Origin: Cristatella mucedo
Taxonomy: Eukaryota > Bryozoa > Phylactolaemata > Cristatellidae
Assembly (NCBI GenBank): GCA_009760855.2
Contig: WPIO01000144.1
Coordinates: forward strand, 847,501-911,500
Reading direction: 5' to 3'
DNA length: 64,000 nucleotides
Each line of letters begins with the position of its first letter. Positions within the stretch are counted from its first letter, which is position 1. The position numbers and the translations under genes were made by a program. The notes under the pieces were generated by a model. The model had not been told where the DNA came from. It did no database searches and was given only the letters and a program-made list of their open reading frames with translations. Positions 34,616 to 45,599 of this stretch are shown here, piece by piece.

Positions 34616-35640
34616 CTCTCAGCACCGGCAGCAGTCAGGGTGACGGTGGCGCCTGTAGTTACCGAAGCCATCGCGAACAGCGACGAATGCAGGATGCCTA
34701 AGCCCACGATTGCACCATGCACCCTTAGAGGAGCTGTGCGAGCAGTGGTCCAACAGAACTGTCGGTCAATTATTGTCGTAGTGTCGTAGCTCCACCCACA
34801 AAATACCTGGAGGTCACGCGCTGGCTTGCCTGACGTCTGCTGACTGCCTTCGGCTTGCACAAAAGTAAATTCATGTAGCCGTGCTAAATTTATGTATAGG
34901 TACTCCATAGAGGATCTCTCGCAGTACAACGGCATACAGCCAGTAGTGTTTTCGAAGATACTAATCACAGCAATCGTGGAAAAATTGCTTCTGTTATGAT
35001 GGTATAAAATACCTCTTCGAGTTGTACCTCTGAGTGAGTTTTAACCTTCCACGATTGCCTTTATTGCCAGTCGCCTCACTATCTAGCTCTTTTGCGACTA
35101 GTTCGTAGATTCCCTCAAGCGGGACTCTCGCGGAAAGCTACGGCGATTTCACCGGCCGCTTAGTCCGCCAAGTTTTTCACAGCAACGAAGGAGGCATGTT
35201 CTTAACGACTCTTAGGATTTGTCGTTGGCTAAGTCTTGCTTGAGTCTTGGCCACAAAGTAGACCAACTTTTGGCCTATATACCTTCGTACGTAAGTCTCT
35301 GCAGCTTTAAGCTGCGTTTTAACTATTGACTGCCATAATTTGTGTGTGCCGATTTCCGTCTGGTTGAAGCCACCTTGTCACCACATCTTGGGGAGAGCCA
35401 AAGTGGCTAGCTGTCATGCCGGATATTTGTACCATCCGACCAATCAAAACCCGGGGTTCGTCTAACGACTTCGTACGTTTGTCGGCTCGAGTCATAGTGG
35501 GGCGCTCGGAGCTAGCTCTTGAACACGACATGTTTGTGCATTGAAGCCACGGCTTAGCCCTGTTCTGCACCGAAGATGCCGTGCATCTGTTTATAAAATC
35601 TACCAAAAATCCGTAACAGCGCATATTACTTAGCATTGCA
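34616..35640. other. No recognised gene
   Basis: The minus-strand frame of the SLC7 fragment stays open to 34968, but the extra part lacks convincing similarity to TM1. A minus-strand frame at 35319-35636 has no recognisable domain. Confidence 0.35.
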
Positions 35641-35899
35641 TCAGGCCTAATTCAAAATATATTACATGTTTTGTCAATAATATATTTGTATTTGTGTTTT
35701 GTATTAGGTGCCATTACAATATATATGTATTGTATTGGCTAGATGAACAATGTCAATATTATTGCAATACTTTTAGAGAATTTAATTTTTAATATTTAAG
35801 TTTAAACAGCATTTCCAGAGTTCCCATCGCAGTGTCTGGATCGGGGACACTCAAGTCAGTGTTTGGTAGGCACAATTTTAAAACTTTTCTTCCAGAATC

Positions 35900-37562
35900 C
35901 AAATTTCAATGACTTCTCTCAGTTCGCTGGGCCATCATACTGTTAACCTTCAACGAAGCCATCTGCCGCCTTTTCTTTGGCTATGCTCCAAAGGATCCAG
36001 TGTCTTGACTCCGGAAATGTGACTCTTTTGGAGCGAAAGTGTGACATTGTTAAGAATAGGTACAACAACTTGATAAACCACATCGAAAACAAGCTTCTAA
36101 ACTACTTGGAAGATTTCAACTCGCTTACTGCTGAAAGAATTTCATCAACGGGCAGTGCTGGTACTAACTCGGTGATTGGTAAATTGACTCAGGACTACAT
36201 GGTCGATTTAAAATCTATCAACATCCACAAATAGCTCAACTAGATCGTTATAGACTAGAGCGAAACTCTTTTCTACGAAAAATAAAGCATAAAGAGAGAC
36301 TATCAGCGTGTTCAAATATTTCCACAGAGACATTGAACAAGTACGTATACGTTCAGATTGGTCACTGCAGTTGGAAAGAAAATATTGACTTTTGCAGGTG
36401 CATCATCATCACCATGTGCCCTCTTGTTTTATGGCTGGTCAGGAGATTCAACCCATTTTATTGGTAAGTTCCTGACCTTCATGCAATCTCGATGCCTATT
36501 TTTGTGGGCATTTGTGTAATGTGTGTCTACTGCCTATATAGGTCTCTTCCTTACATCGCGTGGAAGGTCGAAAAAGTGGTAGGTCGAAAAAGTTGAAGGT
36601 CGAAAAAGTGAGCCCCAGATTTCCTGCTGGCATTTGCCCCATTTCTCAATGAGACGGCCTTTACACCAGCCAGCCAATTGGAGTTAATCCGTGCAATACT
36701 GTAGTTCTACGACCTACCAGCCGAACGAATAGTCTGCCTGAATGGGGGACGAGCGCGGCAACAGCTGATCTATTTGATTGGCCATTGTTGGGTTGCCGCA
36801 GTCATTATCTCAGTCTCGCAGTCGAACCCTACACTGCACAATTTCCCCCAACGCAGTCCGAAATGGTTGGGAAATCAATTTCAATGTTGTCCCCGCTCAT
36901 GATGTCAGGCAGACTGCGTCTGCCAACGTCGTTACGTCCTGTCAAACGAACTGTGACTCACTCTTGGAGTTACCAAAATGCTTGGATTGGTTTAGCGATT
37001 GCTACCTCATATTGATTATTTGAACCGCGAGCTTGCCGAATTGACCCCTACAGCCTCGTAAAGAAATGCCATTCGTCGGCATACACCAGCCCTGGTTGAT
37101 TTCAAATCTGTTACTATCGCTCTTCAAGCTAATGTCGAAACCTTTAGCAAATCATCTGTCCTGTTCCAATCACTGATTGCATCGCTTTCATCATTTGACT
37201 TCGAGAAGTACCTAAACAATTGTGCAGCTATAATTTTTAGTCCTGCATTTGAGACAGCCATTATCAATATCCAAAATTGGAGCCAAGGTCGATTGAATTC
37301 AATTGAAAATTCCAGACTCGTAATCCAGTGGTGATATTTCTAACGAAATGGACGACTCCAGCCTTTCCTTTGCCGACCATACGTTGGAATGACAACATAT
37401 GCAATAGGCATCCTCGGTGGCTTACGTTAATACCAGTTTCTGCTGGCGACATCAAATGTTGTTGAACGGTTGTTCTCCCTGAGCAAGTGGACATTTTCTC
37501 AGAAAAGTCAAAGTCTGCAACTGCGAAAGCTAGAAGCTTAGGTTTTCCTCAAGCAAAATGAG
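35900..37562 (+). pseudogene. Decayed hAT-type transposase
   Basis: Plus-strand remnant of a cut-and-paste hAT transposase, read in several frames. An N-terminal helical part is at 35977-36234 (LERKCDIVKNRYNNLINHIE). A segment typical of the middle of hAT enzymes is near 36786-37010 (HYLSLAVEPY, then LRPVKRTVTHSWSYQNAW for the usual LRPV-x-R-x-x-TRWSS). The next part is around 37090-37320 (LVDFKSVTIALQ, KYLNNCAAIIFSPAFE). The C-terminal dimerisation motif is at about 37450-37562 (SNVVERLFSLSKWTFSQ, VFLKQNERSVK). Stops and frameshifts are frequent, so no active enzyme is encoded. AT-rich DNA at 35640-35830 is probably the element's 5' flank. Confidence 0.7.
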
Positions 37563-37633
37563 AGATCTGTAAAATTTGGTGCTGGTAACTGTTGTTGTGA
37601 ATGAAAACCGAAGAAGAAGAGGAAACGGAAGGA

Positions 37634-38233
37634 GAAGAAAAGAAACGGAAGGAGAAGAAGAATAACAGGAAAGGGAAGAAGAAGAAGAAACAGAAAAAGG
37701 AGAAGAAGCGGAAACGGCTGACGAGCATGAGGAGGAATATTAATTCACCGATGTGAGAGATTAAAGCAAAGATTACTGTTGTGATCAACATTCAACAATA
37801 ATTTTATTAAAAATGAAAATCAATATATCGTATTTGCATCGATGATACTGACAATGTATTGCATTTTGTGCAATTACGATAGAAGTATTGCTTTGCTTTG
37901 ACAGTATAAATATATTCATTGTTAGCTTTGAAAATTGACTATATAATAACAATTTTCTTGTTCCAAGACTTTCTGTACACTAACATACCTGTAGCGGCAT
38001 AAATTACTCAGCACTCTACGATTGCCAGAAAAACCTTCTTTTTTATATGCTTAGCTTCCTTTTCTATGTTCTTCTCAGTTTCTCATGCTCGTCTACAATA
38101 ATGACAGTAGCGGTGAACTCAACTTCTGCGGATGTTGGCTTGGCTACTTCCCAGGGAAACACTCTTATATGCCAGCTTCCGAGTTACAGTAGAGGGCTGT
38201 GTGCCAGACTCAGTCGCCCATTATCGTTGCCTT
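37634..38233 (+). repeat. hAT 3'-flank inverted repeat, left arm
   Basis: About 600 bases that reappear reversed at 39553-40125 at an estimated 90-95% identity. The arm begins in the GAAGAAGAAACGG-rich stretch after the transposase C-terminus and ends at CATTATCGTTGCCTT. It probably represents the 3' non-coding end of the hAT element or its flank. Confidence 0.88.
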
Positions 38234-38374
38234 CATCGGTTGGGTCAACGCACAAACTAGGAAGACAGACTACGACTCGGAGAAAAGTCGGTAGTGCAAA
38301 CGCAGCTTAAGCCTTGGACCGCCCCATTGTTACTGAAGTGTACAATGAAGACTCGAATAGGACTGAAATAGCGA

Positions 38375-38530
38375 CGCAGTGGTTTGGCCCAGCGGTTAAT
38401 GCACTCGCCATTAACCAAGGTAAAGGTGAAATTATTATTTGATTACTGGCGTCATTTGCTCGAGCCCTGTGGCATAAGCGAATCGCCCGAATAAAAGTTA
38501 AGCTCTCTTAGGGAGGTATTTATTTATTAG
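38375..38530 (+). mobile_element. SINE-A, diverged
   Basis: Head GTGGTTTGGCCCAGCGGTTAA, internal extra block, GCTCGAGCCC, a degraded hairpin (TCGCCCGAATAAAAG...TCTTAGGGAGG) and tail. It lies between the two inverted arms. Confidence 0.75.
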
Positions 38531-38689
38531 AAAAAACCGAACCTCTTCTTACTTTCTTACGAGTTTTAGAAGCACGTATGTTTGTGCAGCACTGGAAGAT
38601 ATAGAAAAATACTAAGAATATGGTGTGTAACCAAGTTTATTCTTAAAATCAAGGCTTCGTAATTTCACACTGTCAAATCTGCCTATTTT

Positions 38690-39463
38690 TAGCTTCATAA
38701 CATTCCTAAAATTCGGGCTTGTTTAGATAAGGATACCACGTCTAAGTTGGTCCATGCATTCGTGACATCCCGTCTCGACTTCTGCAACTCACTGCTCGCT
38801 GGCCTACCGGCATGTGCGATCACGCGATAGCAGCTGGTGCAAAACTCTGCAGCTAGGCTTGTCTGTCGTGAGCGTCGCAGTTGCCACATTACTCCACTTC
38901 TCACCGACCTGCACTGGCTACCAGTCAAGCAACGGATTGACTTCAAGGTTTTGTCGCTCACTTTTAGGTCTCTTCATTCTTGGCTCCAGCCTATCTCTCA
39001 GATCTACTCCCCCATCAGGACAAGGATCGTTACACCTGCTTTTCAGAATCTAACCGTCTACAAATACCTCATACGAACCTCAAATCCTTTGGACACCGTG
39101 CATTTAGTTCGTATGCTCCCAAAGCCTGGAACTCACTCTCGACTTGCATCACATCATCCCCTGACTTGACCACATTTCTAATGATCTTTAAAAAACAACT
39201 ATTTAGGACAGTATTTAGTGGGTATCTATGATTCATCGTTCATGTGCTTATGTGTGCTGACACTGTGCGTGCTGCCACTAACCACATCTGCATGCTGACC
39301 CTGTGCATGTCACCCCTAACCATGTTATTCATATTGTTTATCAAGCATGATATTACTCACCATTCAATTGCATTTCCCTTTGCAGCAAATGTAAAGCGCC
39401 TAGAAAGAGATTGAGCTCTCTGAGGGCGCTTTTTCAAGTGCATTATTATTATTATTATTATTA
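38690..39463 (+). mobile_element. LINE-A 3' end, well preserved
   Basis: Plus-strand copy with C-terminal ORF, complete 3' UTR, hairpin (AAGCGCC...GGGCGCTTT, 39396-39433) and ATT tail (about 39441-39463). The ORF (38837-39169) has LTDLHWLPVKQRIDFKVLSL. It is 5'-truncated at GCTTCATAACATTCC and sits inside the spacer of the hAT inverted repeat. Confidence 0.92.
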
Positions 39464-39552
39464 ATAACTACATTTACCACACGAATAACTGTTATAAACT
39501 GCAATAAAGTTGCCGTTTCAACAATAAAACTTTGTATTGTGCGACTGCACTT

Positions 39553-40125
39553 AAGGCAACGATAATGGGCGACTGAGTCTCGCACAGAGCCCTCTACTGC
39601 AACTCGGGAAGCTGGCATATAAGAATGTTTCCCCGGGAAGTAGCCAAGCCAACATCCGCAGAAGTTGAGTTCGCCGCTACTGTCATTATGGTAGACGAGC
39701 ATGAGAAACTGAGAAGAACATAGAAAAGGAAGCTAAGCATATAAAAAAGAAGGTTTTTCTGGCAATCGTAGAGTGCTGAGTAATTTATGCCGCTACAGGT
39801 ATGTTAGTGTACAGAAGGTCTTGGAACAAGAAAATCGTTATTGTATAGTCAATTTTCAAAGCTAACAATTAATATATTTGTTCTGTCAAAGCAAATCAAT
39901 GCTTCTATCGTAATTGCACAGAATGCAATGTATTGTCATTATCATCGATGCAAATACAATATATTGATTTTCATTTTTAATAAAATTATTGTTGAATGTT
40001 GATCACAACAGTAATCTTTGCTTTAATCTCTCACATCGGTGAATTAATATTCCTCAAGCTCGTCAGCCGTTTCCGCCTCCTCTTCCGTTTCCTCTTATTC
40101 TTCTTCTCCTTCCGTTTCTTTTCTT
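39553..40125 (-). repeat. hAT 3'-flank inverted repeat, right arm
   Basis: Reverse complement of 37634-38233. Differences are scattered substitutions and a shorter GAA-rich stretch at its outer end (about 40080-40125). Confidence 0.88.
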
Positions 40126-40360
40126 GACTACACGTTATAAAAAAACAGTTCCGGGTTTACCAACCAAAGTTCATAGCATAGCGCGAAGGCGTTCTCATGC
40201 TGAGACCTCCGACAGCTCGGGCCAGCCAGCCTCTCTGCGTATATTGCGTATCTGCGTATATATACTGCGATACAGCTGCCATTTTAATAATAAGCGTTGT
40301 GCAGCTGCGGTCTTGGTTTCACATTAGGGGAACAGTGTTTCGGGTTCACCTTTGAACTTG
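40124..40360 (+). repeat. Two ~80-base diverged repeat units
   Basis: Units at about 40128-40170 and 40275-40352 share the pattern CATTTTAATAATAAGC...CACGTTA...AACAGTG/TTTCGGGTTTAC. Related units occur at 41895-41972 and 42110-42180. No origin was recognised. Confidence 0.5.
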
Positions 40361-40436
40361 CTAGCAAATGTGCATTTGCTTTATCGTCCTATTGCCTTAA
40401 GTGGCCCCGGTCATCCAGGTCTCGCTGCATTTTTAA

Positions 40437-41878
40437 TAATTATAATAATTCACTTGATAAAGCGCCCTTAGAGAGCTTAATCTCTCTCTAGGCGCTTTAC
40501 ATTTACTGAAAAGTGAAATGCAATTGAATGGTAAGTAAAATCATGCTTGAAAAACATACAAAATGAATAATATGGTTAGGGGTGACATGCACAGGGTCAG
40601 CATGCAAATGTGGTTAGTGGCAGCATGCACAGTGTCAGCACGCATAAGCACATCAAGGACGAATCACAGGGACCCGCTTAATGCTGTCCTAAATAGGTGT
40701 GTTTTTAGGTTCCTTTTAAATGTGGTCAGGTCAGGCAATGTTCTGACGCAGGTCGGGAGGCAGTTCCAGGCTGTGGGAGCATACGGACTAAATGCACGGT
40801 CTCCAAAGGATTTAAGGTTTGTACGAGGTATTTCTAGACTGTTGGATTCCGAAAAGCGAGTGGTACGATGCTTCGCCTGATGGGGTAGTATATCTGAAAG
40901 ATAGGTTGGAGCCATAGAATGAAGGGACCTAAAAGCGAGCGACAAAACCTTGAAGTCAATCCGTTGCTTGACTGGTAGCCAGTGCAGGTCGGCGAGAAGT
41001 GGAGTAATGCGGCAACTGCGACGCTCACGACAGACAAGCCTAGCTGCAGAGTTTTGCACCAGCTGCAATCGCCTGATCGCACATGCCGGTAGGCCAGTAA
41101 GCAGTGAGTTGCAGAAGTCGAGACGGGATGTCACGAATGCATGGACCAACTTAGATGTGGTATCTTTATCTAAACAAGCCCGAATTTTAGCAATGTTATG
41201 AAGCAGAAAATAGGTGGATTTGACTGTGGAGCTGATATGATCGTCTAACGAGAGGTCGCTTTGGAATATTACACCGAAATTTCGAGCTGATTCAACTGAA
41301 GATATGCTGGCAGAGCCAATTTTGAGAGTCAGCCTTTCCAATCTCTGAATCACACTCGGTTTGCCCATAACTAGTAAGTTAGTTTTATCATCGTTTAGTT
41401 TTAGAAAATTTGCTGCCATCCATGTGCGGATGTCATCAATGCATGCAGCTAGTGAGTTGAGAGAATTTGAGGTGCTCGAAGGCTGGGAGGGATTAAAGCA
41501 AAGGTACAACTGAGTGTCATCCGCATAGAAGTGAAAGCCTAGATTGTGCTTGGCAATCACATCAGCAAGAGGGAGAGTATAAACCGTGAAAAGAGCCGGA
41601 CCTAGCACGGAGCCCTGAGGTACTCCATATTTCAGAGGTACTTCAGATGATCTTTGTCCATTCACGTCAATACTCTGGAGTCTCCCACTGAGATAGGACC
41701 TGAACCATTGCAGTGCAGTGCCAGTGATGCCCAAGCGAGTTGAGAGGCGCTCTAGAAGAACTTTGTGATCGATGGTGTCAAAAGCTGCCGAAAGATCAAG
41801 CAAAACAAGCAGAGACACTCTACCCATGTCTGGATTCCTAAGTAGGTCGTTGTATACCCTAAGCAATGCTGACTCTGT
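40437..41878 (-). mobile_element. LINE-A, 5'-truncated in reverse transcriptase
   Basis: Minus-strand copy with a short AAT-rich tail, perfect hairpin stem, full 3' UTR and the whole C-terminal two-thirds of the reverse-transcriptase ORF without stops. The left part matches the 30.3-kb copy closely. It breaks off at GCTGACTCTG (41878). Confidence 0.93.
40664..41878 (-). CDS. LINE-A reverse transcriptase, open 3' part of ORF
   Basis: About 404 codons of element-derived frame are open. An accidental in-frame ATG at 41974 lies in flanking DNA and is not the element's start. In order: ESALLRVYNDLLRNPDMGRV, LLDLSAAFDTIDHKVLL (motif A), GVPQGSVLGPALFTVYTLPL (B), FYADDTQLYLCF (C), LVHAFVTSRLDFCNSLLTGL, LADLHWLPVKQRIDFKVLSL and the terminal FRTALSGSL. 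The catalytic aspartates are present. The endonuclease and the reverse-transcriptase N-terminus are missing, so the copy cannot move itself, but the intact frame implies recent insertion. Confidence 0.85.
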   Translation of the reverse strand, partial: TESALLRVYNDLLRNPDMGRVSLLVLLDLSAAFDTIDHKVLLERLSTRLGITGTALQWFRSYLSGRLQSIDVNGQRSSEVPLKYGVPQGSVLGPALFTVYTLPLADVIAKHNLGFHFYADDTQLYLCFNPSQPSSTSNSLNSLAACIDDIRTWMAANFLKLNDDKTNLLVMGKPSVIQRLERLTLKIGSASISSVESARNFGVIFQSDLSLDDHISSTVKSTYFLLHNIAKIRACLDKDTTSKLVHAFVTSRLDFCNSLLTGLPACAIRRLQLVQNSAARLVCRERRSCRITPLLADLHWLPVKQRIDFKVLSLAFRSLHSMAPTYLSDILPHQAKHRTTRFSESNSLEIPRTNLKSFGDRAFSPYAPTAWNCLPTCVRTLPDLTTFKRNLKTHLFRTALSGSL

Positions 41879-41884
41879 TTTAGC

Positions 41885-42180
41885 CTGCCGTACACCTGGC
41901 ATTTTAACAATAAGCTTTGAACAAATCCGCTTTTGATTACACGTTACAGAAAGCAGTGTTCCGGGTTTACGCATAAAAAGTATGTAGTGCAGTTTTGTGC
42001 ACGCTAAGTGTCATGTGACGGCCACATATAACCCGGGCCGCCAGTGTTGCTGATTAACCATGCGATGGCTTCACACGGCCAGCCGGCCCTTTATTTTTAA
42101 GTCACGATTCAGCTACCATTTCCAGAATAGGCGTCGCAAAACAGCGGTTTAATTAGACTCAACAAAAAACAATGTTTCAG
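41885..42180 (+). repeat. Two more units of the ~80-base repeat
   Basis: Units near 41895-41972 (CATTTTAACAATAAGC, then ACACGTTACAGAAAGCAGTG, TTCCGGGTTTAC) and, weaker, 42110-42180 (CATTTCCAGAATAGGC, ACAATGTTTCAGG). The first abuts the truncated 5' end of the LINE-A. Confidence 0.45.
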
Positions 42181-42473
42181 GTGGTGTACTCACTAAACTA
42201 TCAGCTATTGCGAGCGAGCGTTCCAACGCGTGTTGTCCTTCGACGTCCCGGCCCGCAAGAAACATCCGAACTGCGACACAACTCTCAATTCAACAGGAGG
42301 CCTCAGGAAACTGCGGTTTCCTTATGTATAATGAAAATGCCTAGAATTTCACTAATCATGTAAGTACAGTTCTCGGAGCGTTTAATTCAAGGTCGAGATA
42401 TTTGGAATACCGTTTATAAATAAATAAATATATATATATATATATCTTAGCTCAAGGAAAGAGGTTGCAGACT

Positions 42474-42906
42474 GGATGTCACAAATTCATGGACCAATTT
42501 AGACGAGGTACCACTATCTAAAAAAGCCCGAATATTTTAGCAATTCTATGCAGGTGAAAGTAGGCGGACAAGATTTTGAAGCTGATGTGATCGCCTAACG
42601 AAAGATTACTTTGGAACAAGACACGTAGATTTCGTGCATATTCAACAGGTGATGTGCTAGCAGAGCCAATTTTGAGCGTTAGTCTTTCCAATTTCTGAGG
42701 CACACGTGGTTTGCCCGTAACTAGTAAATTAGTTCTATCATCGTTCAATTTAGGAAAGATTGTCATCCATGTGCAGGTGTCATCAATGCAAGCAGCAAGG
42801 GAGTTGAGAAAAATCGACGTGCTGGAGGGCTGGGAGGAATTAAAGCAAAGTTACAAGTGAGTGTCATCAGCATAGAAGTGAAAGCCTAGATTGTGCTTGG
42901 CAATTA
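42474..42906 (-). mobile_element. LINE-A internal fragment
   Basis: Reverse-transcriptase ORF part only (LNDDRTNLLVTGKPRVPQKL near 42660-42755). Both ends are missing: it starts at GATGTCACAAATTCATGG and ends at TTGTGCTTGGCAATT. A short TA run lies 30 bases before it. Confidence 0.85.
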
Positions 42907-44534
42907 TAAATAAACGTACCGAGTGCAATTCATTCCAGAACGGCGCTTATCCTACAAATTCAAGTTGACAGTTTTGCGAAGAGTCGTAAACATACAACAC
43001 ATCACCAAGATGTTCAAGCAACTGTCTTTGCTACGGTAACATTAATTTATGCCGGATTGTTCATTATCGTGATAATTTAATGCTGCACGGCTGTCTACGT
43101 AGAATCTCCCCCAAGAAGATTACTCATACAATATGTGTGGTTTTATTTAATTGATGACACTGCCCCTGATCGCTGTACGAGTGGGCTGTGACACTCGATG
43201 TGGTAAGCAGCCGGGCCGTGCAATAAGTGGTTGTTTTGCCAAGGGAGTCGGGAGACTCCGGTGGGTGAGAGGGGCGAAGAGAGTCGTGCTTCGCTCTGCT
43301 CCATGTGTAGGGAGAATAAACTGGTGGTGTTGCTCGTCGGCTGGTGTTCTGTGCCGTTCGCGACGATAATTCAGACTACAATATGGCAAGCACACATGAG
43401 GCGAAAAGTCTGGATTATATTCAAATATCAAAGTTAGGTACAGTTAAGGTTGCAAGGAGTATAAAAATACGAACTAATGTCGGACGATAAATGCTGCCGT
43501 TGCAACAATCTCCACTAATCACTATTAACTAAAGCGAGAAAGTCCTTCCGTCACGCAGAAAGATGGCGCAGCGTTACGCGGCAACATAACATGACTCGGT
43601 GAAGTGAGTGCACAGACAGTGAGCTCTTTTCAAAGCGAGAATGTCCGTCCGTCGGTCACGCGGCAAGATAGCGCCCTTTCGTCACGAGGCAAGACGGCGA
43701 AGCGTTATCCTCCGTGACGGAAGTGCTATGACTGAGCCAAGCGATTCTACAGGTAGTGAGAGTTCTCGTTATTCATAGAAAAAAAGGTCAATGGGAAATG
43801 ACTAATTTGCCTCTTGACGCCGCGTGAGCTTGAGTGCTACTGCCAAACTATATTGCTACTATTTCGCTTGAATTAAGACGAAATGTATAGTAATAGAGAC
43901 TTTCAGTCTGAGTTTGCCGTTACTTTTATCGTATGTGGCAGCTGCATAACTGTTTTTTAAAACCAAGAGGGCACAAACGGAGGAGCCGGACCATTAGAAG
44001 CATTAAAATGAGATTCCATTGCTCGTGCCCTGTGGAGTAGAAGTTAGTAGGCTAACCCGAAGCGGCACTTTCTATAATTTGGTCTAACGTCCGTTGTTTC
44101 GCGACTTACACGATAGAAGTAGCGATTCAGTTTCAGTTTATCACAATTCAAGGATACAGAGCGGCTTGATGGCCATGCTCATAGGACGCGCATGGGAATG
44201 GGAAAGTCGCACTACATTTAGTTGGTAAAGCCGTAACATTGAAGAGTGGGCCGGCCTTTCCGGAAAGCGAGGTCGCTGCACGATTTCGCGAAGGTACAGC
44301 AGCAGGTAACTTAGTGAGTAAACCTGGAGCTTTGTTTTTTTTCTATAATGTGCCATGAAAACATCAGCTGCAAAAATCTCTCCGAATAATTAAGCTACGC
44401 TTGAAGCTAGGAACGAGCCGAGACTCAAAAATGAGTGAAATATTGGATGCGAATCTTTGACGCAAAATCTCTTTCAGGTCACTCCGAAAGGAAATGAGAA
44501 TAAATGAGCCTGCAAGCAATCTAGTGTAATGCAT
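42907..44534. other. No recognised gene; partial tandem at 43.5 kb
   Basis: About 1.6 kb. At 43530-43720 the words AAAGCGAGAA-GTCC-TCCGTC (twice) and CACG-GGCAAGA-GGCG (repeatedly) suggest a decayed ~100-base tandem repeat. Overlapping frames at 43147-43437 on both strands have no recognisable domain. Confidence 0.4.
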
Positions 44535-44743
44535 TTCCGTCTATAATTCCACATAACCGCAAAGACTATTTTGGTGCTCTGCAGTTGAGTTTTGTGTAGC
44601 TCACTCGCAGCCTCGGCGGCTCATATGCATTCAGTAGCCAACAGACTTCGTCTCACGCAACAAAGAGAAAGTGGGAAGCATAGCAGAGTCAGGAGAGCAG
44701 TTTAGGTAGTGAGTGTCATGGAAGTAGCAGCCCAGGACAGCTG
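44535..44743 (-). mobile_element. LINE-B 3' fragment
   Basis: Reversed 3' UTR end (CCACATAACCGCAAAGAC) followed by the ORF end (LLRETKSVGY, minus strand). It is truncated near 44743. Confidence 0.8.
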
Positions 44744-44954
44744 AATGCGAACCGACCCGACCTCTGCCATTTTTCGAGCCCAGCACCTCCGTCGCGAACG
44801 AGGCTGGGTATACAACCCAGCCGGCACCGTCCATCCAAGAGAGCAGCCCGCCCACACCCCCTCGATGCATCGCGAGGCCGGTTACTGATCAGCGGAGACA
44901 GCCATGAATCTCATCTCAAGGCTTGCACAAGGCTGCCAGCCCAGTGGCTGTGCT

Positions 44955-45105
44955 TCTTCAGATCTGGCCACAATGCTGCGCCACTTTCAGCCTCCTCGTG
45001 ACCTAGAATCCTTACTGGATAAAGCATTATCCGTTTCCTTCTCTAGGACTGCTAGCGACTGAAAATTTTGCTTTGTCTGCATTTGTGGAGCTCACTTCCA
45101 GCATT
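44955..45105 (+). mobile_element. LINE-B internal remnant
   Basis: Diverged plus-strand ORF fragment: GCGCCACTTTCAGCCTCCTC, TATCCGTTTCCTTCTCTA, TTTGTGGAGCTCACTTCCA. Confidence 0.55.
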
Positions 45106-45106
45106 T

Positions 45107-45228
45107 GCATGCTGACCCTGTGCATGTCACCATAGCCATGTTATTTTTGTTGTTTATTGATCACGATTCTACCAACCTTTTGATCACACTTTCTTTGAGG
45201 CAAATGTAGTGCCTAGAAAGAGATTGGG
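45107..45228 (+). mobile_element. LINE-A 3' UTR fragment
   Basis: TTTGCATGCTGACCCTGTGC, then CATGTTATTTTTGTTGTTTA, then a half hairpin (TAGTGCCTAGAAAGAGATTG) that breaks off exactly where LINE-B sequence starts. Confidence 0.75.
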
Positions 45229-45515
45229 CCATAGTCGGCAGCAGGAGAGTAGTTGTCGTTGCATAGGAACTGTGGAAGTGAGTTCCACAGTCTAGGACCT
45301 GCAGAGCAAAATCTTCTGGCATCAATTGTCTTTAAGCTGAGGAATGGAACAGCTAATTTATTGTCCATACAGGACCTCAGGGCATCAGGAGGCTACAACT
45401 AGTGCAGCAGTTCAGCCATACCTTGTGGGTCAGCGTAAGAACTATGATATATGTATCCGTTGATATATGTATCCGTTGATGTATGTATCCGTTGACCAAC
45501 CGGAAGCTATCGACG
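45229..45515 (-). mobile_element. LINE-B fragment, arm of an inverted pair
   Basis: Minus-strand ORF part from CACAGTCGGCAGCAGGAG-like sequence to a triple GTATCCGTTGA repeat (45455-45495). It is reverse-complementary to 45890-46220. Confidence 0.8.
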
Positions 45516-45599
45516 CTTCTTCAGCAAAGCTAGAGGCTGTACAAAAAGGTTTTGCTCTTTTCACTATTGATCCTTTTGTGCGACCATCACCTTGTGCTC

